50,680 bases of DNA, from the NCBI GenBank assembly GCA_020845935.1, contig JADLEV010000019.1:1-50680 (forward strand), given 5' to 3'. Made by a program: the position numbers and the translations under genes. Positions 31,114-38,813 of this stretch are shown here, piece by piece. A model generated the notes under the pieces. It had not been told where the DNA came from. It made no database searches and was given only the letters and a program-made list of their open reading frames with translations. Origin of the DNA: Gammaproteobacteria bacterium (GTDB lineage Bacteria > Pseudomonadota > Gammaproteobacteria > Ga0077536). Each line of letters starts with the position of its first letter. The stretch's first letter is position 1.

Positions 31114-32859
31114 ATGCAGAGGTCCTGGGATAAAGACAAGCTCATCCGCGTGAACATGACGGAGCAGACGGTAGCCGTCGAACCGTTCCCGGATGAATGG
31201 AAGTTGCTCGGCGGTCGAGCTTTGTCGGCGAAGATTCTGTTGCGGGATTGCGACCCGACCTGTGACCCGCTGGGTCCGGGAAACGTCCTGACGCTGCTGC
31301 CGGGCGTTCTGTCCGGCACCGCGGCGCCAACCTCCGGCCGGCTGTCGGTCGGCTGCAAGAGTCCTTTGACCGGTGGCATCAAGGAAGCAAGCGCCGGTGG
31401 AGAGCCTGCCCAGGATCTGATGAAGCTTGGCTATCGCGGCATCATCGTCACCGGGCAGCCGGCGGATCGCTCCAAATTGTGGGGGCTCGAAGTCGATGTC
31501 AATGGCGTTCGGTTGATCGCGGCCGATTCCTATCGCGGCATGCTGAACTACGCGATGTGCGCACGCTTGCTCGCCAATTATTCCAGCGATGCCTCGGTCA
31601 TCTCGATCGGCCCGGCCGGAGAAATGCTGTTGTCGGGCGCTTCGGTAGCCTGCACGGATCGAAGCAAGGATCGCCGTCCGGCACGGCATGCGGCACGCGG
31701 CGGGGTCGGCGCGGTGATGGGGTCGAAATGCCTGAAATGGGTGGTGGTCGATGCGGGCAAGGCACCGGTTCGACAGCCAGCCGATCGCCCGGGCTTCGCG
31801 AAGTTCGCCAAGGCATTCAGCAACGACTACCTGACCAAGGGGCGCCACGAGACGTTCAAGTGGGGCACCAGTGCGGTCGTGCCGATCGCCAACATGCTGA
31901 ACACGTTTCCCTACCGAAATCGCACCGAAGGTCAGAATCCGCATTTCGAGAGACTGGACGGTGCCCGCATCCGCGAGTCATTCGCGACCCGAGGCGGTGA
32001 AATGCATGCGTGCATGAATGGCTGCATCGTTCGCTGTTCGAATGTCGTACATGATGCCAGCGGCGATTACCTGACTTCGGCACTGGAGTTTGAAACGCTG
32101 ACACTGCTGGGCTCCTGTTGCGACATCAACCATTGGGAGGATGTCGCGGAACTTGATCGGCTGTGCGACGAACTGGGTGTCGATACGATCGAAACCGGCG
32201 CGGCAATAGCGGTAATGATGGACTCCGGCGGTATTCCCTGGGGCGACGCAGAACGAGTCAAGACATTGCTCCGTGACGATGTTCGGCAGGGGACCGAACT
32301 GGGCCGTTTGATTGGCAATGGAGCGGTCGCCGTGGGCAAGGCGCGCCATCATCCTCGCGTGCCGGTCAGCAAAGGTCAGGCCATCCCGGCCTGGGACCCA
32401 CGTTCGATGAAGGTCGTCGGGGTCACCTATGCGACGAGCGCGCAAGGTGCCGATCACACCGCCGGCCTCATCGTGGATCCGGTGATTTCCGGTCGCGACG
32501 CGGTCATCAAGTCGCAGGAAGTACAGATCGTCAATGCCGCGACGGATTCATCCGGCATGTGCACTTTTCTAGCGGTGTCTCTCGACGAACTGCGCGCGTT
32601 TTACGGGCACTTCTACGGCCATGAGGTCTCGCGCGAAACCGTCGCCGACATGGGCTGGAACTGCCTCGCTGATGAATGGGAATTCAATGAACGCGCGGGT
32701 TTCACCGCGGCTGACGATGTACTGCCGGCCTGCATGGTCGAGGAAGGCATTGGCCCGGAGCATTCGATCAAGTTCGATATCGCACCGGAACTGACGGCCC
32801 TGGCGAAGGTTCGGCAGCAGCACGGCGAAAGCCTGTATCGCGGCGGCGCCGCCGGATAG
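31114..32859 (+). CDS. Aldehyde:ferredoxin oxidoreductase (AOR, tungsten-type) family protein
   Basis: GGRALSAKILLRD; SGRLSVGCKSPLTGGIKEASAGG; CMNGCIVRC (32011-32037) and DSSGMC (32544-32561) match AOR FeS-ligand/pterin motifs; SAQGADHTAG. Confidence 0.88.
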   Translation: MQRSWDKDKLIRVNMTEQTVAVEPFPDEWKLLGGRALSAKILLRDCDPTCDPLGPGNVLTLLPGVLSGTAAPTSGRLSVGCKSPLTGGIKEASAGGEPAQDLMKLGYRGIIVTGQPADRSKLWGLEVDVNGVRLIAADSYRGMLNYAMCARLLANYSSDASVISIGPAGEMLLSGASVACTDRSKDRRPARHAARGGVGAVMGSKCLKWVVVDAGKAPVRQPADRPGFAKFAKAFSNDYLTKGRHETFKWGTSAVVPIANMLNTFPYRNRTEGQNPHFERLDGARIRESFATRGGEMHACMNGCIVRCSNVVHDASGDYLTSALEFETLTLLGSCCDINHWEDVAELDRLCDELGVDTIETGAAIAVMMDSGGIPWGDAERVKTLLRDDVRQGTELGRLIGNGAVAVGKARHHPRVPVSKGQAIPAWDPRSMKVVGVTYATSAQGADHTAGLIVDPVISGRDAVIKSQEVQIVNAATDSSGMCTFLAVSLDELRAFYGHFYGHEVSRETVADMGWNCLADEWEFNERAGFTAADDVLPACMVEEGIGPEHSIKFDIAPELTALAKVRQQHGESLYRGGAAG

Positions 32860-32868
32860 GAAGGTTGG

Positions 32869-32897
32869 CCCCGGTTCGGTCTCGCGCCGAACCGGGG
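32869..32897. terminator. Bidirectional terminator-like hairpin, 11-bp perfect stem CCCCGGTTCGG/CCGAACCGGGG, 7-nt loop
   Basis: Perfect inverted repeat centred in the 46-bp gap between convergent AOR and LigK genes; no T-tract. Confidence 0.65.
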
Positions 32898-32905
32898 GTC
32901 GCGAT

Positions 32906-33598
32906 TCACAGATCGCGTATGTCGTCGAGATAGACCAGGCCAGCCTGCTCCAGCTTCGGCCGCATGTTGTAGATATCGAGCCCCAATTCCCCCGCGGCCA
33001 ATCGCGCTCGTTTTGCTGTTTCGTTTTCTTCCCGCTTGCGTGCCGCCTGTGCGACCGCGACCACGTCACGCCGCGGCACGATAACGACGCCATCGTCGTC
33101 GGCGATCACGACGTCACCCGGATCGACCAGTTGACCCGCGCAGACGATCGGCACATTGACCGCGCCAAGCGTTTCCTTGACCGTGCCCTTGGCGCTGACT
33201 GCACGCGACCAGACCGGGAATCCCATCTCGTGCATCGTCCGGATATCGCGCACGCCGGCGTCGATCACGAGGCCGACGACACCGCGAGCCAATGAAGACT
33301 GCGCCAGCAGATCGCCGAACATGCCATCGGTATTGTCCGCGGTGACCGCGACGACCAGCACATCGCCCGGTTTGACCAGTTCGAGGGCGACATGCAGCAT
33401 CCAGTTGTCGCCCGGCTGCGCCAGCACGGTCGTCGCGCTGCCGACGATGTCTCTGCCGGGGAAGGTCGGCCGCATATACGGTTTGAGCAGCCCGACGCGG
33501 CCTTGCGCCTCGTGTATCGTGGCGACGCCAAGCCCCTTGAGTGCATCGATTTCCGCGGCGCTGGCGCGCGGGAAGTTTCTTACGGCAACAGTTTTCAT
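32906..33598 (-). CDS. ligK: 4-carboxy-4-hydroxy-2-oxoadipate aldolase (LigK/RraA-like family)
   Basis: ATIHEAQGRVGLLKPYMRPTFPGRDIVGSATTVLAQPGDNWMLHVALELVKPGDVLVV...GLVIDAGVRDIRTMHEMGFPVWSRAVSAKGTVKE. Confidence 0.88.
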   Translation of the reverse strand: MKTVAVRNFPRASAAEIDALKGLGVATIHEAQGRVGLLKPYMRPTFPGRDIVGSATTVLAQPGDNWMLHVALELVKPGDVLVVAVTADNTDGMFGDLLAQSSLARGVVGLVIDAGVRDIRTMHEMGFPVWSRAVSAKGTVKETLGAVNVPIVCAGQLVDPGDVVIADDDGVVIVPRRDVVAVAQAARKREENETAKRARLAAGELGLDIYNMRPKLEQAGLVYLDDIRDL

Positions 33599-33668
33599 CT
33601 CGCCCCTTTCTTCATTGCGTCATGGATCCAGCCCGATCCATGAAGCTCCCGTGACATGTTGTTGCCCT

Positions 33669-34757
33669 TCACTCCGGCAAGCGTTCCGGCACGTAGACCT
33701 CGCCGCGAAACAGTAATCGTGCCGAACGCAGCAAACCGGCTCCGTTGATGGTCGGGATGCCGTCCGCGCCGGGTGGGCCGAGTGCAATGCGTACATCAAG
33801 CGCGCCGGACGGATGCTCGACGCGCAGCGTCTTGCTGGCACCGGCCGGTATCCGCGTGATTCCGGTCGCGACCGAACCCGGCAACACACACGCGGTCGCA
33901 ACCGAGACGGCGCCGAAGACGCCGATCGTTTCGTGGCAGATATGCGGAATGAAGGTACGTGTGTGGACGTGCCCGCCATCGCGTGCCGGCGCCAGCAGCG
34001 TCATCTTCGGCACCGTGAGCTTCGCGACATCGCCGAGTCGCATGCGCGGGCCGGCCTCGAGGCGAATCGCCTCGAGGCGTTGCTTTAAATCCTTGTTGCC
34101 GTCGAGTTCGGCCGGTGACTCGTAGCCGGTCACACCAAAATCCGCCGCGCGCAGCAACACGACCGGCATGCCGTTGTCGATGCAGGTGGCGAGGATGTCG
34201 TCGAACCGGTCGACCACTGCGCCGGTCGGCAACAGGGCACCGCAGCTCGATCCGGCGACATCGAGAAAATCACAGACGATGGGGGCGCTGGACCCCGGCA
34301 CGCCGTCAAGTGTGCAATCGCCGTCATAACGTACCCGGCCGTTGGGCGTCTGGACGATGAGTCGGCAGAGCTTACCGGTGTTGAGCATGTTGACCGTGAT
34401 CGTCGTCTCATCTCCGGTTGGCATGACCAGCCCGGTCTCAAGGGCGAACGGTCCGACGGCGGCAAGGATGTTGCCGCAGTTCTGCGCGCTGGTGGCGCGG
34501 CGCTCGCCCGGGATGACTTGCAGGAACAGGTAATCGACATCGGCATCGGGGATGGACGCCGGGCCTATCACCGCCACCTTGTTGTTCAGCGGGTGGCCGC
34601 CACCGATGCCGTCCACCTGGATCGCATCGGGACCGCCCATCACCGCGGCGAGCAAGGTGGACAACTGATCCGGATCCTGCGGCAGATCGCGGCGCAGGAA
34701 ATAGGCGCCGCGTGAGGTGCCGCCGCGCATCAACAGACAGGGTATGGCGTGTTGCAT
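33669..34757 (-). CDS. galD: PrpF-family 4-oxalomesaconate tautomerase (LigU/GalD-like)
   Basis: MQHAIPCLLMRGGTSRGAYFLRRDLP...DGIGGGHPLNNKVAVIG...SAQNCGNILAAVGPFALE. Confidence 0.86.
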   Translation of the reverse strand: MQHAIPCLLMRGGTSRGAYFLRRDLPQDPDQLSTLLAAVMGGPDAIQVDGIGGGHPLNNKVAVIGPASIPDADVDYLFLQVIPGERRATSAQNCGNILAAVGPFALETGLVMPTGDETTITVNMLNTGKLCRLIVQTPNGRVRYDGDCTLDGVPGSSAPIVCDFLDVAGSSCGALLPTGAVVDRFDDILATCIDNGMPVVLLRAADFGVTGYESPAELDGNKDLKQRLEAIRLEAGPRMRLGDVAKLTVPKMTLLAPARDGGHVHTRTFIPHICHETIGVFGAVSVATACVLPGSVATGITRIPAGASKTLRVEHPSGALDVRIALGPPGADGIPTINGAGLLRSARLLFRGEVYVPERLPE

Positions 34758-34781
34758 GGGTGGCTATGATACCGTGCCCAA

Positions 34782-35747
34782 ATGACTCGGGACATCCAAC
34801 AAACAGCAGCGATTCCGGTCGCCGATCCACTTCCGGAACACACGTTGACGCCAGCGCGCGCGGCCTGGCTGGTGACGCTGGTCATGCTCGTCTGGGCCAG
34901 CAGCAGCGTAGTCGTGCGTGCCGTGTATCAGGAGATTCCGCCGGTCGGTCTGTCGTTCTGGCGCTGGCTGGTCGCCGGGTTGGTTCTGACACCATTCGTC
35001 GTGCGGCGTATCTGGCGCGATCGGGCGCGCCTTTGCCGTGGCGCCGGGCGATTTTTGTTACTCGGGATCTTCATGGTCGGCGGCGGGACCGTGCTGTTCT
35101 ATGCGCTGCAATTCACGACCGCGACCAATGCCTCGCTGGTCAATGCCACACAACCGGCCCTTACCGGCATCGCGGTATGGTTGTTACTCGGCGAGCGACC
35201 GTCGGTCCGACAACTGTTCGGCATCGGTATCGCCACCGGCGGCGTATTGATCACGGTGGCGCAGGGCAATCCCATGGTGCTGCTGTATCTGAGCTTCAAT
35301 CCCGGCGATCTGCTGGTGCTCGGTTCGGTCGCGGTCTACGCCCTGTACGCGGTGTACCTGCCGCGCTGGGCGCACGGCTTCGATCCGTTGACGGTGATCT
35401 TTCTGGTCTGCCTTGCCGGTGTCGCAGCGTTGCTGCCGTGGTATCTCGCCGAAACACTCGGCGGCAAACCGGTGCCGGTTACCCGCGCGACACTGCTTGC
35501 GGTGGGTTATCTCGCGGCCTTTCCTTCGGTGCTTGCGGTGTATCTGTGGAACCGCAGCATCGCGGTACTCGGCGCGAACCGAACCGCGATATTCGCCAAT
35601 CTGTTACCGATCTTTGGGGCGCTGCTCGCGGTCGTGTTTCTGCGTGAGCGGCTGTATCTCTATCACGGTCTCAGTCTGCTGCTGATCCTTGTTGGTATCT
35701 CGCTGGTGGTACGCGGTGCCGGCGAGGTGGTCAGACGCGCTCGATGA
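34782..35747 (+). CDS. DMT/EamA-family permease
   Basis: Ten hydrophobic segments; VWASSSVVVRAVYQEIPPVGLSFWRWLVAGLVL; LLPIFGALLAVVFLRERLYLYHGLSLLLILVGI. Confidence 0.9.
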   Translation: MTRDIQQTAAIPVADPLPEHTLTPARAAWLVTLVMLVWASSSVVVRAVYQEIPPVGLSFWRWLVAGLVLTPFVVRRIWRDRARLCRGAGRFLLLGIFMVGGGTVLFYALQFTTATNASLVNATQPALTGIAVWLLLGERPSVRQLFGIGIATGGVLITVAQGNPMVLLYLSFNPGDLLVLGSVAVYALYAVYLPRWAHGFDPLTVIFLVCLAGVAALLPWYLAETLGGKPVPVTRATLLAVGYLAAFPSVLAVYLWNRSIAVLGANRTAIFANLLPIFGALLAVVFLRERLYLYHGLSLLLILVGISLVVRGAGEVVRRAR

Positions 35748-36936
35748 TGGTCGTGATGCCCTGACCGACACCAATGCACATCGTGCACAGCGCATAACGC
35801 GCGCGGCGCTGTTCGAGTTCGATGACCGCGGCGGTCAGCAACCGCGCGCCGCTCATACCGAGCGGATGACCCAGCGCGATCGCGCCGCCATTCGGATTGA
35901 TGTGCGGCGCATCATCGGGCAGACCAAGCTCGCGCAACACGGCCAGGCCTTGCGCCGCGAACGCCTCGTTCAGCTCGATGACGTCCATCTGCTCAAGCCG
36001 CAGCCCGGCGCGCGCCAGCGCCTTGCGCGTTGCCGGCGCCGGGCCGATGCCCATGATGCGCGGCTCCACACCGGCGGTGGCGGCGGTGACGATCCGCGCC
36101 CGTGGCGTCAGGCCGTGGGCCGCAACGGCAGCCTCCGAGGCGAGCAACAAGGCGCAGGCGCCGTCATTGACACCGGATGAATTGCCGGCGGTGACGCTGC
36201 CGCCGCTGCGGAAGGGAGCGGGCAGTTTGGCGAGTGATTCGAATGTGGTATCGGGGCGCGGATGTTCGTCCTGTTCAACGCGCAGTGGTTCGCCCTTGCG
36301 CTGCGCGATCAGCACCGGCGTGATTTCCAGAGCAAGGCGGCCGGAGCGCTGCGCCGCCCCGGCGCGTTGCTGGCTGCGGATCGCGAAGGCATCCTGATCG
36401 GCGCGTGCAATCTGGTATTGCTCGGCGAGATTCTCGGCGGTCTCACCCATCGAATCGACGCCGTAGAGCTTCTTCATCAGCGGATTGATGAAACGCCAGC
36501 CGATGGTGGTATCGAAGATTTCATGGTTGCGATCGAACGCGCTCTGACTCTTGTTGAACACGAACGGCGCCCGTGACATCGACTCGACGCCGCCGGCGAT
36601 GATCAGTTCGGCTTCGCCGGTGCGGATCGTGCGCGCACCGGTCGCGACCGCATCCATGCCCGAGCCGCACAGCCGGTTGATCGTCGCCGCGGCGGTGCTG
36701 ACCGGCAGCCCGGCAAGCAGGGCGCTCATGCGTGCGACGTTGCGATTGTCCTCACCCGCCTGATTGGCGCAGCCGAGCAGCACTTCATCGAGCCGCGACC
36801 AATCCACCTTGCCGTTGCGTTCCCGCAGGGCGCGGATCGGAATGGCGGCGAGATCGTCAGTACGAACACCGGACAGGGCGCCGGCATAACGGCCGATGGG
36901 CGTACGGATCGCGTCACAGATAAATGCTTCGGGCAT
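35731..36936 (-). CDS. paaJ: 3-oxoadipyl-CoA/acetyl-CoA thiolase (PaaJ/PcaF-like)
   Basis: AFICDAIRTPIGRYAGALSGVRTDDLAAIPI; NRLCGSGMDAV; GGVESMSRAPFV; NPNGGAIALGHPLGMSGAR; CIGVGQGI. Confidence 0.88.
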   Translation of the reverse strand: MPEAFICDAIRTPIGRYAGALSGVRTDDLAAIPIRALRERNGKVDWSRLDEVLLGCANQAGEDNRNVARMSALLAGLPVSTAAATINRLCGSGMDAVATGARTIRTGEAELIIAGGVESMSRAPFVFNKSQSAFDRNHEIFDTTIGWRFINPLMKKLYGVDSMGETAENLAEQYQIARADQDAFAIRSQQRAGAAQRSGRLALEITPVLIAQRKGEPLRVEQDEHPRPDTTFESLAKLPAPFRSGGSVTAGNSSGVNDGACALLLASEAAVAAHGLTPRARIVTAATAGVEPRIMGIGPAPATRKALARAGLRLEQMDVIELNEAFAAQGLAVLRELGLPDDAPHINPNGGAIALGHPLGMSGARLLTAAVIELEQRRARYALCTMCIGVGQGITTIIERV

Positions 36937-36972
36937 GGCTGAGTCCTTGGTGGCAATCGTTGTTGACGGAGG

Positions 36973-38502
36973 TTACCGCGAACTTGTCAGTAACGGCATG
37001 TGGGCGAGGGCGCGGCGGCGCAGCAGTGGCGAGGCGCGATAGCGCGGGTCGCGATAAAAGTCGTTCAGGGCATCGAGCACGTGCACGACCTGGGCCAGGC
37101 CCAGTTGCTCGGCCCAGGCCAGTGGTCCGCGCGGATAGTTGACTCCGGCCTGCATCGCGGCATCGACGCCCGCGGCGGTACAGATGTGCTGGTGCACGGC
37201 CTCGGCACCTTCGTTGGCAAGCATGCAGACGGTACGCAGCAGCAACAACCCGGGGAAATCGTCGATCACGGAAACGGCCTTGCCGAGTGCCTGCCAGAAG
37301 CCGATGACCGGATCGAGGCTCACGGTGGCCTGATCGGCGCGGCATATCGCGATGCGCTCGGCACTTGTGAAATCGAGTGCAATGTCATGCAGCGCGACAT
37401 TCGGGTTTCCGGTCGCGGCGGCGAGTTGCGTCGCGCAACGACCATCGCTCAACAGCAGCAGCCAGGCGCCGACGCGCCAGCCGTTATCCGGCAAGGAAGG
37501 GTCGGTAGTTACCTCGATGCCCGCCGCGCGTGCCATGGTCGCGAGCGGCGCGGTCACGGATCCGAGCGAGCCATGGGCCACGCTCCGTGGTGCGGCCGCG
37601 GCCGCTGCGCTGACCGGCTCGGAATTGACCGCACCGGCGCCATAGCGGTAATGGCCGCGCTGGGACTTGCGCCCGAGGAACCCGGCATCGTTGAGTTCCT
37701 TCTGCAACAAGGACGGTTGATAACGTGGGTCCTGATAGTAGGCGGCGAATACCGAACAGGTCACCGCGTAATTGATGTCGTTGCCGATCAGATCCATCAG
37801 CTCGAACGGGCCCATGCGAAAGCCGCCCGCCTGTTTCAGCACGGCATCGATCGTCGCGCGATCGGCCGCCCCTTCCTGGGCCGCGCGCAAGGCTTCGCCA
37901 TAGAACGGCCGCGCGACCCGGTTGACGATGAACCCGGGTGTCGAGCGGACATGCACCGGACGTTTGCCCCAGGAGGCGGCGAGTGTGAACACTTGGTCCG
38001 AGACGTCGCGGTCGGTGGCGAGGCCGCTGATGATCTCGACCAGTTGCATCAGGGGCGCCGGATTGAAGAAATGCATGCCGAGGAACCGTTCCGGGCGGCG
38101 CAGCGCCGCGGCGATCGCGGTGATCGAGATTGACGAACTGTTGCTCGCGAGCACGGCGTCGTCGGCACAGATCTCTTCGAGTTCCCGGAATAACTGTTGC
38201 TTGGCCGCGAGGTCCTCGATGATGGCCTCGATCACCAGCGTGGCGTCCTTGAGTTCGGCCAGCGCGGTGCAGGGCGTGATCCGGCCGAGCAGGGCATCGC
38301 GCGCCGACGCATCGAGCTTGCCGCGTTCCACCAACCGCGCCAGGCTCGCGCCGATCTGTTCGAGTGCGCGCGCCGCGGCACCGGCAAAGGTATCGAACAA
38401 CAGCACACGATGGCCGGCTTGGGCGGCGACTTGGGCGATGCCGGCGCCCATGGTGCCGGCACCGACGACCGCGACCAGCGCGGGCGAAGACGATTCAGAC
38501 AT
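36973..38502 (-). CDS. paaH: 3-hydroxyacyl-CoA (3-hydroxyadipyl-CoA) dehydrogenase, PaaH-like
   Basis: VAVVGAGTMGAGIAQVAAQAGHRVLLFD; FLGMHFFNPAPLMQLVEII; STPGFIVNRVARPFYGEALR; second HCDH C-domain, as in PaaH. Confidence 0.88.
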   Translation of the reverse strand: MSESSSPALVAVVGAGTMGAGIAQVAAQAGHRVLLFDTFAGAAARALEQIGASLARLVERGKLDASARDALLGRITPCTALAELKDATLVIEAIIEDLAAKQQLFRELEEICADDAVLASNSSSISITAIAAALRRPERFLGMHFFNPAPLMQLVEIISGLATDRDVSDQVFTLAASWGKRPVHVRSTPGFIVNRVARPFYGEALRAAQEGAADRATIDAVLKQAGGFRMGPFELMDLIGNDINYAVTCSVFAAYYQDPRYQPSLLQKELNDAGFLGRKSQRGHYRYGAGAVNSEPVSAAAAAAPRSVAHGSLGSVTAPLATMARAAGIEVTTDPSLPDNGWRVGAWLLLLSDGRCATQLAAATGNPNVALHDIALDFTSAERIAICRADQATVSLDPVIGFWQALGKAVSVIDDFPGLLLLRTVCMLANEGAEAVHQHICTAAGVDAAMQAGVNYPRGPLAWAEQLGLAQVVHVLDALNDFYRDPRYRASPLLRRRALAHMPLLTSSR

Positions 38503-38612
38503 CGGCTTGGTTTCTCCTGTGGCAGGCGCGCGACGGACGACGCGCGCGGCGGATTATACGGGATCGGTTCCGCAGTCATGGCCGGGTCACGCCAGCGCAA
38601 AAGATTTCGCGA

Positions 38613-38640
38613 TGGACATGTACGGAGCTTTCTTTAGAAT
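38613..38640 (+). promoter_or_regulatory. Predicted sigma70 promoter for ffs
   Basis: TGGACA-N16-TAGAAT immediately upstream of the SRP RNA. Confidence 0.75.
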
Positions 38641-38648
38641 GGCGCTCC

Positions 38649-38758
38649 GGCGGCTGCTCCGGCCCCCTCGCGACGCGAAGCCGCAAACCCCGTCAGGTCC
38701 GGAAGGAAGCAGCGGTAGCGGTGGGTGCGGGTGCCGTGGTCCGGCTGGTGTGGCCGCC
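38649..38758 (+). ncRNA. ffs: Signal recognition particle 4.5S RNA
   Basis: Diagnostic domain-IV core GTCAGGTCCGGAAGGAAGCAGC; closing helix GGCGGC/GCCGCC at 38649-38654/38753-38758; upstream of dnaX as often seen. Ends approximate. Confidence 0.92.
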
Positions 38759-38813
38759 TTTCCCGATGCAATAATGCCCGCCAGATCATTTTCCAGCGCG
38801 TGGCACTTCCCCG

